NCBI GenBank assembly: GCA_027422505.1
Contig: JAPQWV010000051.1
Location: forward strand, 3,253,501-3,317,500
DNA: 64,000 bases
Source of the DNA: Craterostigma plantagineum
Taxonomy: Eukaryota; Streptophyta; Magnoliopsida; Lamiales; Linderniaceae
Direction of reading: 5' to 3'
Positions 1-11,182 of this stretch are shown here, piece by piece; position 1 is the first letter of the stretch, and each line of letters starts with the position of its first letter. The translations under genes were made by a program, and so were the position numbers. The notes beneath the pieces are model-generated. The model did not search any database, had not been told where the DNA came from, and worked only from the letters and a program-made list of their open reading frames with translations.

Positions 1-105
1 GACCACGTCTCTTTGTTTTCAGAGATGGTATCTCCGTAGCTTATACGTTTGATCATTTGATGTATCTGTAATTCCTCATTGATTTCTGCAAAATTGGTGT
101 TGTAG

Positions 106-1840
106 TAAAACTTGCCTAACTTTGGCGATTTCTCGGATCAAGTTAATCCAAAACAAGCGCGATGTCCAGCTTAAGCTGATGCGGAAGGAGATTGCACAAT
201 TCTTGCAAACTGGCCAAGAATCAATCGCTCGAATCAGGGTGAAAAACATTCCCAGCATTGTGTAATGATAGGTTTTCTACAAATAGCATTTGGTTTGACT
301 GTTCTCGTTCGTTTCAATTAGGTGGAGCATATTATCAGAGAGCAGAATACATGGGAAGCATACGAGGTTATCGAGCTTTTCTGTGAGTTTGTTCTAGCGC
401 GCGTGCCTATTCTCGAAAGTCAGAGGTAATATTGCTATTTTCCCTTCAATTAATGTATGTGATATTGTTGCTCTTGGGCCCCTCTGAAGAACGGCAGTAT
501 CGTTTGTCGTCGCTTATTCTTGTTAAAAGATATTTACATAGGTGAAAATCGATTCTTACCAAAGCGTCTGTCGATGTTTTGATTTTAGATATCTCCTACG
601 CACCGATTTTGTCTGTTTGAGAGGGATTCGTAATTAAATATTTTAATTTGATGTATATGTAGCCCAGAAGCGTATGGTTTGATCTATTCTATCCACCTTA
701 AAAAAAATTAATATTCGTATATTCATTATGTTGGATTAATTCAATGCAGAGAATGCCCGACGGAATTGCGAGAAGCAGTCGCAAGCATAATCTTTGCAGC
801 TCCGAGATGTTCAGACGTGCCTGATTTATTACATGTCAGAAATTTATTCGCCGCAAAATACGGAAAAGATTTCATAGCTGCTGCATCTGAGTTACGCCCC
901 GACACAAGCGTCAATCGCACGGTTAGTAGATCCATCTTTATTTACTCTTCGCCATTCTCGGATAAAATTGAAAAGAAAGACCCATAAATCACCATTTTTT
1001 TCGTGTTTACCGCAGGTTATTGAGAAACTATCGGTGAGTGCTCCACCTTCAGAAACGAAACTCAAGGTACTGAAGGAAATTGCATACGAGTATAACGTCA
1101 ATTGGGACTCAACCAAAACCGAAGTAGAGTTCGCCAAGAAACCCGAGGATCTTTTGGTAACCGTGCTTCAAATACTTCGTATCCGTTATATAAAATTTGA
1201 ATCCCAAAGTAGCTTAGGATAACCACCCAATCAATTGATCAAAGTGATGGGATTACTTTGCTGCCAATTATTTAAGAATTTTTCTTTTAAAAAAATAGCA
1301 TCGTTGACGGGTTCCCTGCTATATAACATGTAACTGATTGAGAACCCATTATAGAGCTGAGAAGAAAAATTGTTGTAATAAGGATTTGAATTTGTGGACT
1401 TGCTACTTATTACCAAGTAGTTGGGTACTATGAGCCTAGATTAGTAAGGGTATAATGGTCTTTACACACTTGCATTCTATTTTTTTTTAAAGTCCCCTTT
1501 TTTTCAGAACGGCCCAAAGCAAATTGCGACGCGGACGAGTCCACACCTAAGCCGAGAAGTTGCCAAGAATTCGTCTGAAAAAATGCGTTCTTCTTCGAAT
1601 TCTTCCAACGAAGGTAAACTAGTAGAAAACTGCGAAGCAAAACCTCAAACTTCCCAAATCGTCGATTCGAAGTCGAATAAAAACGAGGAATCGAAGGGAG
1701 ATCGAAACGTACTCAGTTCGCATTCTTCTGATGCGATGCGTAGGGCCCGCGAAGCTATCGCCGCCGCTCAACGTGCGTCGGCTTCTGCACGCGCGGCGGC
1801 GGAGTTGGCGAAAGCGAATTTTAGCTTGAAGAGTGTGTAA
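106..1840 (+). CDS. IST1-like protein (ESCRT-III regulator), 5' end missing
   Basis: Plant IST1-like proteins bind ESCRT-III subunits and regulate the Vps4/SKD1 ATPase during multivesicular body sorting at endosomes. I read five exons from conserved peptide and splice signals: 106-238, 322-425, 750-921, 1016-1156 and 1508-1840. The phases agree at every junction, and exon 1 begins with the last base of a Cys codon. The core shows the family motifs SRIKLIQNKRDVQLKLMRKE, then ARIRVEHIIRE, then FAAPRCSDVPDLLHVRNLF, then SELRPDTSVNRT. The last exon encodes a charged linker and an Ala-rich C-terminus of the RASASARAAAELA type usual in plant members. The start codon and first exon lie upstream of the window. 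The last intron (1157-1507) is short and AT-rich. No frame damage is visible, so it is probably functional. Family call is firm; the paralogue number is not resolvable. Confidence 0.9.
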
Positions 1841-2319
1841 TATCGTGATGAATTTTGTTCTTTCTTTTATGGACCAAATGTAATAGTTTGATGCCCAATG
1901 TGGATGTATTGAGGAATTATGTAATAATTGAAGGGTTTGTATGAAATGATTGCCCTGCGAACTTCACTTTTTATTACTAATACTTTTGCACACCCATACG
2001 CCGTATGCTATTATGTATGTTAATTCTAAAATAATAATTTAATAAAAATTGAAGGATTCGATATACTAATTATGAAATGAAATTGAAGTGGGTGGTTTTC
2101 TTTCTATTGATTTTATTTTATGACAGAACAAAATACAGTTTATCCTAAGAATTGGGCCTTAATAAAATAGTATTGATGTAATATTCTTTTAATCTTCTTT
2201 ATTAATTTTTTTTTTTTTTTTTTTTCAAATTTTCCACACCTATATCCTATCCGTTAGCCATCAAATGCTTTGTACTGACCTCAAGCAATCATCCCTTCTT
2301 CCCATTATCTTCTCTTTCA
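1841..2319. other. intergenic: 3' UTR of IST1-like gene and RPL15 upstream region
   Basis: No coding potential is visible. The left part should be the 3' UTR of the IST1-like gene and the right part the promoter and 5' UTR of the plastid L15 gene. A T-homopolymer of about 20 bases lies near 2206-2225. Both genes run in the same direction with under 500 bp between stop and start. Confidence 0.5.
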
Positions 2320-3766
2320 ATGGCTGCTGCTTCTTCTCTGCTATGCTTCACCACGCCTCAGCCAAAAACTACTCAGCTCAATCATCTCACCTCTCAATTC
2401 AAGGTAATAACTGCTTAGCCATTATCCTTTCCTCTCTCATCCACGCGCATTTCTAATCGCCACTTGTTGTCAATTGATTTTTCCCCCAATTTGTCGCAGG
2501 GCGATGCGAGGAGCCTCAAGGCGCTGAATCCACGCCAACCGCCGCCGCTGAAGCTCTCCCGCAGCCGAAAGCCCACCGTAGTAGCGAATTCCTCCGCCGC
2601 GAGCGAATCGTCGCCGGACGTCGCTTACAGTGTGAGGCTCAGGCTCGACAACCTCGGGCCTCAGCCTGGGTCACGCAAGAAGGCGAAGAGAAAGGGCAGG
2701 GGTCACTCCGCCGGGCAGGGGGGCAGCTGTGGGTTTGGCATGAGGGGCCAGAAATCTCGGTCAGGCCCCGGCGTGATGAAGGGATTCGAAGGCGGGCAGA
2801 TGCCTCTCTACCGTAGGATTCCCAAGCTTAGAGGAATCGCCGGAGGTACAAATAGTTCCATTATGCTGAGATAGATTCTGTACGTAAAAGCTTAACATCG
2901 TTCGTCATCGTCTGTTCTTTTCTTACAATGCTGTGATTAAGGCATAATTCGATAGTTGCTTTGCTTATGTGATGAGTAGGGATTGTTGAAATGGGAACAA
3001 CCCCAGCTTTTCGTTCTTGTGATCTTCGTGTAAGAACAGAGTGGTTTTTCGTAGAATTGGAGAACGACTAACAATCTCTGTCACCTGCTTCTGTTACTCG
3101 ATGAGAAGAAATTGAAGTATAAGCATGCCATTTCTTCGAAGAAATGTCCAACTTCTTCTTGCTCTTGTTTACATAACATTGATGATTCTTACACTCTGCC
3201 CAGCTGGGAAACAACGGGAATTTTAGATTCAGGAAAAATTAATGTTTTATGGGTTTATTTATCTGATCGGCGTATCGTATTTTACGTATGTACTTCTTTG
3301 GATTAAACGTAGGAATGAAGGCTGGGCTTCCAAAGTACGTCCCCGTAAACTTGAAAGACATCGCCGAGGCCGATTTCAAAGAAGGAGAAGAAGTTTCGCT
3401 CGAGACTCTGAAGGAGAAGGGGCTCATCAACCCTTCGGGGAGAGAAAGGAGGCTTCCTCTCAAGGTAATAAGCGCAGTTCATCGAAAATCTTTATGAATG
3501 CGTTGCTGTTGATACGAATCTCATAAAAATAAAAAATTCAGATATTGGGCGACGGAGAAATAAACGTGAAGCTGAATTTCAAGGCCCGAGCTTTCTCTTC
3601 GTCTGCGAAGGACAAGTTAGAGTCGTTGGGATGTTCTCTTACGGTTCTTCCCGGGCGTAAGAAATGGGTGAAGCCTTCCGTGGCTAAAAATCTCGCTCGG
3701 GCCGAAGAGTATTTTGCAAAGAAGAAGAAAGATGATGCTCCTCAATCTGAGTCTTCATCTCCTTGA
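2320..3766 (+). CDS. RPL15: plastid 50S ribosomal protein L15
   Basis: Nuclear-encoded L15 of the chloroplast ribosome large subunit. Four exons with consistent phases: 2320-2403, 2500-2845, 3313-3464 and 3542-3766, giving about 268 residues. Exon 1 plus the start of exon 2 encode a Ser/Thr/Lys-rich, acid-poor N-terminus typical of a stromal transit peptide. The mature part has the L15 signature [20 protein letters not shown], a [15 protein letters not shown] block, then [12 protein letters not shown], then [14 protein letters not shown], and the C-terminal [18 protein letters not shown] chose ATG 2320 because it begins a good transit peptide and exon 1 is exactly 28 codons to a GT donor; an upstream ATG at 2265 is in another frame. 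The protein ends in a short charged, Ser-rich tail. No damage is seen. Confidence 0.96.
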
Positions 3767-4767
3767 ACTTGAAAAAAAAAAGCCCTTTGTTAAAACCATG
3801 TTTTTTTTTTTGTTTATGAATAGCTTCTCAACTTTTCACATGGATCAATTGAATTGAATCTTTCAGCTTCACTTTTGTTAAATGTATTTTTTGTTCAATG
3901 AAGGAACAATATTTAACTATGTTGCATAGAGAGGGGCCATACAACTAAGCAAACTCGATAATTCCCATTCTAGTAGATTTTTTTACAAAGATAGGACAAA
4001 CTAGGATAGGATTTGGATGGAATTAAATTAATTTGGGTTCGATAGATGGTTTTTTAATGATTATTTTTTCGATTAACTGGTCAATCAAAATTCCGGTATA
4101 TATTAAGAAAAAGTTAAATCATGTACATTGTGAAAAAAAGAAATTAGGTAATTCGGTCAGCATTGGTATACCAACGCAATAAACGAATAACAGTCAAATA
4201 ACCAAACTTTCTTTTAATTTTCAAAACCGAATACCGAACTAAAATTTTACCAGTAAACGAATAACGGTCTTCTTTATTTTTCAAAACTGAATACCGAACC
4301 GTAATTTTGTCGGTAAACGAATAACGATCACCGAACTTTCTTTAATTTTCGAAACCGAATACCGAACTATAAATTTGTCTCATACCAAATTTTCGATTTT
4401 TCGATCGGTACACCAAACGGTGCAAAGGATTTGTAGAAGTGAGTTCTCCATTGAATGTCATAACAAATAAAATGGACGATTAAAACATATATACACTAGC
4501 AATGAAAAGAATGTTCATAACAAAGAAGAAAATGGACGATCAAAGCATATATGTACAAAAAACGAAAAAAGAAACTAGAAATTAGAAATTAATATTACAT
4601 CACATGTACAGTACGCAAAGTCACATGAAAGAGCATCCAATTACGTCAATTCAATTCAACTAACTAAGGTAGAACAGAACAAGCAACAATCTTTCGATAA
4701 AAAGAGAAGAAAAGGTTAACTGAAGATTATTTTCAAACAGGTCCCTGATCAATCATAAATACCGTTT
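3767..4767. other. intergenic with degenerate repeat block
   Basis: AT-rich spacer between the convergent RPL15 (+) and ERF (-) genes. It contains poly(A) and poly(T) runs just after the RPL15 stop (3770-3812) and a degenerate tandem repeat at 4182-4383. No ORF or RNA gene is recognisable. Confidence 0.5.
4182..4383. repeat. three degenerate tandem copies of a ~60-70 bp unit
   Basis: Three successive blocks begin with AAACGAATAACnGTC-like sequence and contain TTTTCAAAACCGAATACCGA with small changes. They start near 4182, 4253 and 4313. The copies differ by substitutions and short indels, so the array is old. I do not recognise a named repeat family. Confidence 0.6.
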
Positions 4768-5511
4768 CTAACCCAAGAACTCGCTCCTCCTCCTCTTCCT
4801 CTTCCACGAAACAAACGCCAAGATTTCATCAATTTTGCTGAATTGCCCCAACCCATCGCCGCCGTCGCCGTCGCCGTCGACGCCTCCGCCGCCGTTCTCA
4901 TCGGAAGCCTTAGCTGCCTCCTCGTTCTGACTGGTCAAATCAGACAAGGTTTCGATTTCAAGAACGGACATCGGAGAATAGTCACGCTTGCCTCCGCCAC
5001 CGTCCTCTTCCTCCACGGCGGCGGCGGATCCGCCGGCGCCGCGGGACATTTCCATGATCCCATGTAAGGCCATCAACCTCAAAGCGAACTCCTTTTTCTT
5101 GTTGACGTAAGCCCTCTCAGCCTCCTCGGCGGTCAAAAACGTGCCGAGCCAAACACGCTTCTTCTCGAAAGGGTCTCTAATCTCCGCCGAGTACTTTCCC
5201 CACTTCCTCCGCCGAACGCCGACGATCCCCGTCTTCGCCGTCGACCCTTCTCGGTCCTTCTTCGGGCGGCGATGGGTTGGGTCCTCGATCTGACGGCGGT
5301 GGGTGGTGGTGGTGGTGGTGGTGGTCCTCGGCTGAAGAACGATCTCGTGAAACTTCTTCTTCTTCTTGTGAATTCCCAGGTTTTTCTTAGGGTTCGCCGG
5401 CGACGGCGATCGAGCCGCCGTCTCCTCCTCGTCGGAGGAAGATGAGTCGGTGGCGTCGGGATCGGAGTAGAAGACTCTGATGGTCTTCGTTTTGAGTTCG
5501 ATTTTCGCCAT
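4768..5511 (-). CDS. AP2/ERF transcription factor, CRF / ERF118-like (group VI)
   Basis: Intronless 247-residue nuclear DNA-binding protein. The N-terminus carries the CRF-type block [20 protein letters not shown] at residues 11-30, followed by a basic Lys/Arg/Thr-rich stretch. One AP2 domain lies at about residues 95-150: [20 protein letters not shown], then [17 protein letters not shown]. The recognition-strand Arg/Trp residues (VR, KWGK, AEIRDP, WLGTF) are present. The end of the domain (NKKKEFALR) departs from the usual AAxxxRG helix and resembles ERF118/119-type members. The C-terminus is acidic and Gly-rich with a Lys/Arg cluster. I start at the Met of MAKIEL, which aligns with CRF N-termini; an in-frame Met 10 codons upstream is less likely. 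It is related to the ERF array at 34-38 kb. CRF proteins act in cytokinin and stress signalling; the target is not inferable here. Confidence 0.9.
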   Translation of the reverse strand: MAKIELKTKTIRVFYSDPDATDSSSSDEEETAARSPSPANPKKNLGIHKKKKKFHEIVLQPRTTTTTTTTHRRQIEDPTHRRPKKDREGSTAKTGIVGVRRRKWGKYSAEIRDPFEKKRVWLGTFLTAEEAERAYVNKKKEFALRLMALHGIMEMSRGAGGSAAAVEEEDGGGGKRDYSPMSVLEIETLSDLTSQNEEAAKASDENGGGGVDGDGDGGDGLGQFSKIDEILAFVSWKRKRRRSEFLG

Positions 5512-6669
5512 GTTTGGTGATCTTTGGTCTGAAGATTGCAAGGGAGAAATGAAATGGTTTGTTTTTTTCGGGTTAATAATGGTTGAATTTTGGGTGATGG
5601 AGAGTTTTCAGGCAATTAAATATAAATAGGAATGGAAATTAATATTTAGGCGGTGTGAATTGATGTTTTTTTTCCTTATTGATTTTTTTCCTTTTTGTTT
5701 TTGGGTAAAATAAATGAAGATGAGATGAGATTCAACAGCGCAGCAGCAGCACATAGATAGATCTAAAGCAATACAAAAAATAAATGGGAATATACTAAAG
5801 GCATATATTCCTTTTCCCTTCAACGCTCGTTTTTCATTTAATTTATTTACTTATATGTAATAAATTCGAACTGAAGATAATGATCTCGATTATAGAAAAA
5901 TATTGCAGAAAAATAAAAATCTATAAATCCCATAGGTTGCATGTAAAATAAAAATGAAAAATCTCGAAATAGATTAAATTAAAAGCTACTTCATTCGAGT
6001 ATTTACTTGAGCTAGAAGTTTCGTTTTTAATTTTTTTAAAACCAAAACTAAGGTTAATTGTCTTGCACTCAACTTAGCTATAGAATAATGTAGTTTTGCT
6101 GTCATATGATTGCTTATTGGTTCAGATAATCCGTGGCAGATCCATAATAATCCGGCCCGAAATGGGTTTATATAATAACAATAATAATAATACTACTACT
6201 AAATAAAAATAATAATAATAAAAATAATAAGAAATAATTAGCGCTTGAAACATATCTGTATATTAGTGCACACACATTGAGCGTTTAAAATTCTAGTCGG
6301 TAGAAATTGGCGCCGACTCGAATTTTATCACGCGATAAAAAATTCGATCAATAACGATAATCAATATTGGTTTTATTTGACTCAATCTTTATTATATATT
6401 AATTTTTTTAAAATGCAGGTTAGATTGAAGATTAGTTTCTATGAAACAGCTCCGACCCGATTCAATTCAGGTTCTCTTGGGTCGGTCATGTCAAACCCGA
6501 ACCCTAAGCAAGTCAACACAAAAGTCAAATTGCATTGCATCTTTAATACACGGTCCCATGTTAGCCTATTTAACTAATGTAGCCCACTTATTAAATTGGA
6601 TCGGGTCATATTACTCATTGGGCCAATGCAAGTCCTTAAATTTCCAATTGGGTCGGGTCATATTACTCA
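5512..6669. other. intergenic: ERF upstream region and AT-rich repeats
   Basis: The left end should hold the promoter and 5' UTR of the minus-strand ERF gene. A (TAA)n-like microsatellite spans about 6174-6240. A 27-bp direct repeat with a GGGTCGGGTCATATTACTCA core occurs at 6596-6622 and 6648-6674, just before the LINE remnant. No gene is recognised. Confidence 0.5.
6174..6240. repeat. AT-rich (TAA)n-like microsatellite
   Basis: Imperfect runs of ATA/TAA trinucleotides interrupted by one ACT block. Confidence 0.7.
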
Positions 6670-6681
6670 TTGGATCAACTC

Positions 6682-7810
6682 TCACACAGATTTCATTACA
6701 ACACGGAGTTGAAGAAATTAGGGGTTGAGAGGGCACCGGTGTGGATTCAGTTGCCACAGTTAGACCTCAAATACTGGAACCCGAAGACTTTGAGTCGAAT
6801 CACCAGCTTAATAGGGACACCGATTATGACAGACAAGTTCACACAAAATAAAGACCAGATTCACTATGCCAGGGTCATGGTGGAGGTTGATTTGACTAAG
6901 GAATTGAGGGAAAACATACGATTCCTAAACGAGAGAGGCCAGATTATGGAGCAATCAGTGGTGTACGAGTGGAAGCCGACAAAGTGCACAATGTGTGGGA
7001 AATTAGAACAATCAGTCAAAACATGACTCAAGCTCGGTTAGTTTGGGGTGACTTCAATAGTGTTTTAAAAGGTGATGATCGAATGGGGGGCGTGGGACAC
7101 GTTGCAGCTTCGGATTGCCTTCTATTTCGTGAATGCCTTCATAGCTGCAACTTAGAGGAGATGAGAAGAATAGGAGGCAGGTTCACTTGGTCTAACAAAT
7201 AAGATGGTGACAGCAGAATTTGGTCTAAGTTAGATTGGGCTTTCGTGAACGATACTTGGTTGGGGTTGTTCCCAAATTGTGAGTCTCATTTCCTACCCGA
7301 GTGAATGTCAGATCATACTCCTATCATGCTCAAAGAGGGTCGGGATATTATTCCGACTCGACGACCATTTAAATTTTTTAACATGTGGATAGATGATCCA
7401 CAGTTCCCTTCAATTGTTGCTGGAACTTGGAGGGCACGGTGTCGGGGTACTAAAATGTGGTGTGTGTTGGAAAAACTCAAGCTGCTAAGACACCCTTTAA
7501 GATCACTAAATAAGAGTAGGTTTGATGTTATCTTGGAGCAAACAGACCAGAGCCGTGTAAAGCTAATGGAGGTACAACAAAGGCTACAAGAAGACCCGTT
7601 GAGTAGTACTTTACTAGCAGAGGAAAAAATCAGAGCGATTGAATTCGCGCATTTGCATAGTGCAGCAGCCAAGTTTTTAGCTCAAAGGCGAAAATCACAT
7701 GGCTCAATCAGGGGGACCAAAATACTGCTTATTTTCATGCCATTCTTAAAAAGCAAAACTATAGGAACAAGATCACTTTCCTCCAGTCGTCACAGGGATA
7801 AGTTATAACA
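6682..7810 (+). pseudogene. LINE ORF1 (DUF4283) and endonuclease remnants
   Basis: 6682-7026 encodes a DUF4283-like segment (VWIQLPQLDLKYWNPKTLSR, later a CTMCGKL start of a zinc knuckle). At about 7030 it jumps to endonuclease-like sequence (LVWGDFNSVL, then IGGRFTWSNK) with a stop at about 7201. SDHTPIML from 7308 is the endonuclease C-terminal signature in another frame. The join at about 7026 lacks the ORF1 C-terminus and the catalytic front of the endonuclease, so this is a deletion followed by frame decay. It feeds into the RT frame at 7973. Confidence 0.75.
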
Positions 7811-7972
7811 GAACCGGCTGAAATCGCGAGTCTATTATTAAGCCATTTTAAGAGTATTCTTGGTACGGCTGGGAACTTCCGTGAAGAGGTTGATGATCAT
7901 ACTATTGCTAAGGGAGCTACCCTTTCGCCTGCTGCGCAACTTGCCCTTATAAAACCATTCGGAAGGGAGGAT

Positions 7973-10021
7973 GTGAGACAAACAATGTTTTCGATACACG
8001 ACAATAAAGCCCCGGGTCCAGACGGATTTAATAGTGGGTTTTTAAAACATACATGGGAAATAGTGGGGCAGGACGTCACAGATGCTATTCTTGAGTTTTT
8101 TCAAACTGGGAAGATGCTCAGGCAACTTAACCGTACCACATTGACCTTAATTCCAAAGGTCGAAGCTCCATCAACAGTGCTCGATTTTCGACCTATTGCA
8201 TGTTGCTCTGTGATCTACAAATGCATATCTAAGCTGCTTTGCAATAGACTCAAAACAGTTCTCCCTCTCCTGGTCAACGAGAATCAAAGTGCGTTCGTTC
8301 AAGGGCGTTCTATCATTCATAATATCCTTATTAGCCAAGACATGATTCGGATGTATAAAAGGAAGAACGCCTCTCCCAGATGTTTGATGAAAATAGATCT
8401 TCGAAAAGCATATGACATGGTGAATTGGGATTTTTTGAGAGCATTACTGTGCAAGCTGAGGTTCCCTACAAAATTTGTTACATGGGTGATGGAGTGTGTG
8501 ACAACAGTAAGCTTCACGATTTCGCTCAATGGCAACAATGAAGGATCCTTCCAAGGGGCTCGCGGATTACGCCAGGGAGATCCAATCTCCCCGTTGTTGT
8601 TCGTTCTAGTGATGGAGTATCTAACTCGGCGATTGTTAGTTGCCTCAGACCACAAACTGTTTAAGTTCCATCCTATGTGCAGGCCACTCAAACTGGTTAA
8701 TCTTTGTTTTGCCGATGATTTAATGATCTTCTGTAAAGCGCATACAGACTCTGTGCAGTTTATTATGGAGGCGTTGCAGCATTTTACGAACTCATCTGGG
8801 CTATCGGCGAACCCTCGTAAATCTAGCGTGTTTATTGCTGGGGCATCTGAACAGTTACAGCAGGAGCTGCAAGCACGAACAAGATTTGTGCGAGGCGTAT
8901 ATCCTTTCCGCTACTTGGGCGTGCCCATAGCACCTACGAAATGGAATCAAGTTGAATGTCAAGCACTCGTCGATAAGATAACAAAAAGGATCGCTTGCTG
9001 GACTACTCGAAACCTTTCCTACAGTGGGCGTAGCTGCCTCATTAACTCGGTGTTGCTCTCGTTGCATGGGTATTGGGGTTCAATTTTTCTACTACCTAAA
9101 TCAGTTGTGAAAAAAGTTGATCAAGTCTGTCGCACTTTCCTTTGGGGAGTAGGAAATGGAGGTCGGCCGAGAGCGTTGCTTAATTGGGACAAAGTATGTA
9201 CCACAAAGAAAGGTGGGGGACTGAATTTGAAGAGCTGCGAAAAGTGGAATGAGGCATCTATCGGTAAGCAGATTTGGGATGTGGCTAATAAATCGGACCT
9301 ACTATGGGTTCGTTGGATTAATGGGGTATATCTAAAAGGGGATAACTTTTGGACACACCACCCAAGAGTTGAACATGGATGGCATTGGAAGAAATTGCAT
9401 AAAGTGAAGTGGAAAATGATTTCATGGTTCGGCCATGACGGGAGGCTGTTGGACAAATATAGCGTTACATTCGGATATAATATATTAGTGGGGGCAGTCG
9501 ATAGGTTCTCTCCTAGCTCAGCTGTTTGGAATAGGTTTAATATCCCGCGACACGCATTTATTTTATGGCTTACAATGCACCAACGACTTTACACAAGAGA
9601 TCGACTCATGAATTGGGGGATGGCTCTCGACTCATCACAATGCGTTTTGTGTGGGGATCCCATTGAATCTGTTCATCATCTTTTTTTCATTTGCAATTTC
9701 AGTCGTGCATTGATTAGTGAGATGAATCAATGGCTTATGTTGTATGATCCAATACCCTACGAGTCTACTCGATGGAAGAAATGGATGGTTAGGAAAGGGA
9801 GAGGCAAAGGTGTGCAGACAAGAGCAATATTAGCGTGTGTTGGGGCGACTGTATATCACATCTGGAGGGAGAGGAACTTGAGGATTCATACTGGAAGAGA
9901 ATCAAGCGTAGGATTGGTGCTCAAAACCATACGCGGTGAGATGCGAGAGCGAGTTAAATTTTGTGTTCGAGGAAGCCTTTCTGACAATACTCTGATACGC
10001 ACTATTGTTTCTTACTGTTAG
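7973..10021 (+). pseudogene. LINE reverse transcriptase (682-codon open frame)
   Basis: Long uninterrupted frame with the plant L1 RT blocks: KAPGPDGFN, then LTLIPKV, then DFRPIACCSVIYKCISK, then NQSAFVQGRSI, then KIDLRKAYDMVNWDF, then GLRQGDPISPLLFVLVMEYL. The catalytic FADD box is at residues 246-249. The C-terminus has the zf-RVT region with CVLC and HHLFFIC. The ORF itself is open, but the endonuclease that should precede it in the same polypeptide is broken, so I treat it as a non-functional remnant. An RT this intact suggests insertion is not very old. Confidence 0.85.
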
Positions 10022-10184
10022 GATTTTTTTTCTCTCTTTTGCTTTTGCAAGTTTTGTTGTAAGCAGGTTGGTATACAAAACTCATTTCAGGTGGGAATGA
10101 AAAATTATTTTCCTTCTAAAAAAAAAAACACTTGTCTCTCTAGTTTTGTATTCAAAAATAAAAGTAGTAAAATTCAGTCAAAAC

Positions 10185-10855
10185 CCAGTATCACTTCGTT
10201 CGTGAGAAAGTGGAACTGGGCACGGTTGATATGCAGAAAGTTCATACGAAAGGCTAGCAGATTTTCTGACGAAGGCAGTCAACACTGACAAGTTCGTTTG
10301 GTCGGTCCTCAAGTGGCCTAGCGGAGACGTAAGCAACATGAATGGCAAGGGAGAAAGAATGGTGTGAATATCCGATTGATTCTCAATCAAATCTTCAAGT
10401 GGGAGATTGTCGACATAATAAGGCCAAATGGCCTTTTGGAATGGTCAAAGAAGCAACAATGTCAAAGTAATGCTGAAGACTTTGTAATGTGTTCAGATTA
10501 ACAAATAAGGTAAGCAATTACCTCATTTGCTCAAGCTAGAATGCCTATAAATAGGCCATGAGAGCAAACGGTGAGAGCATCCCACAGAAGAAATATAATT
10601 GATAGATAGAGAGAATAAAATAGAGAGTTTGTCGGTATTTTCTCCGACTATAAAGAGAGAGGTTGAGGGTTTTCTCCTTTATAGATTGAGAGGTTGTAAC
10701 TCCTATATTATTCCTCTATAGTGGATTCTTCTTCCTTGCCCGTGGTTTTTACCCCGATTTATTTGGGGGTTTTCCACGTTAAATGTCGGTGTTCACATTT
10801 TATCTTTAATTACCCAAATATTAGCCGCAATATTATTCGACCGGGTCCGCTGCCA
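10185..10855 (+). mobile_element. copia 3' end: RNase H remnant, polypurine tract and LTR
   Basis: From about 10185 a degraded copia RNase H C-terminus can be read (QYHFVREKVELGTVDMQKVH), followed by frameshifts. It is the counterpart of the intact peptide at 32395-32460. The polypurine tract CAAGTGGGAGATT lies at 10396-10408. The LTR starts at TG (10408) and probably ends near 10855. LTR segments such as the TTTATAGATTGAGAGGTTGT block and the CGTGGTTTTTACCCC block match the LTR at 32633-33025, so both belong to related copia families. The left part of this element is absent. Confidence 0.7.
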
Positions 10856-11182
10856 CGCCAACATTTCTCTCTGCTCTCTCACATCATTTATCCTTTCTCA
10901 CACGCTCGATCTCTCCTTCAAACTCTCTACCACGCTCTTAATATAAAATAAAGATTTAAAGATAGAAGTACTAATATCTAACAGACCTCTTTGTGGTTCT
11001 CTCTGCTCTTTTGATTTCTTCAATGGGTAGTTATTGGAGAGGTAATATTGTATGCTCTTCTTCTCAGGCGTATCTATCGTGTGGGTCATAAAATTTTCTA
11101 TAATCGTACCAAATCTCACACTTACAATCTTCAGCCGATTCACACGGGTCTCGAGGGAACTAACGGAATTGATGTTGCTTTC
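10856..11182. other. unassigned sequence between copia LTR and hAT MITE
   Basis: No gene or repeat boundary is recognisable. The last 8 bases (11175-11182) form the target duplication of the following MITE. Confidence 0.4.

Larger units (their letters stand above)
6670..10131 (+). mobile_element. L1-type non-LTR retrotransposon (LINE), internally deleted
   Basis: In order: a DUF4283-type ORF1 region, a small remnant of the apurinic endonuclease domain, the reverse transcriptase, a zf-RVT C-terminal domain, a short 3' UTR and a terminal A-run (about 10119-10130). Target-primed reverse transcription leaves such A-tails. Most of ORF1's C-terminus and the front of the endonuclease are missing around 7026, and the endonuclease-to-RT part has shifts. 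The element is dead. The 3' junction falls against a copia RNase H remnant at about 10185. No target-site duplication could be identified because the 5' end is ill-defined. Confidence 0.85.

Noticed and set aside
2265..2456. 63-codon frame starting at 2265 as the RPL15 start
   Set aside because: It is in a different frame from the transit peptide and runs through the exon 1 donor; ATG 2320 gives 28 codons in phase with exon 2.
5133..5615. 160-codon Arg-rich minus-strand frame over the ERF gene
   Set aside because: It is a frame-shifted shadow of the CRF-type ERF; its Arg-rich content comes from Glu/Lys/Thr codons read out of frame.
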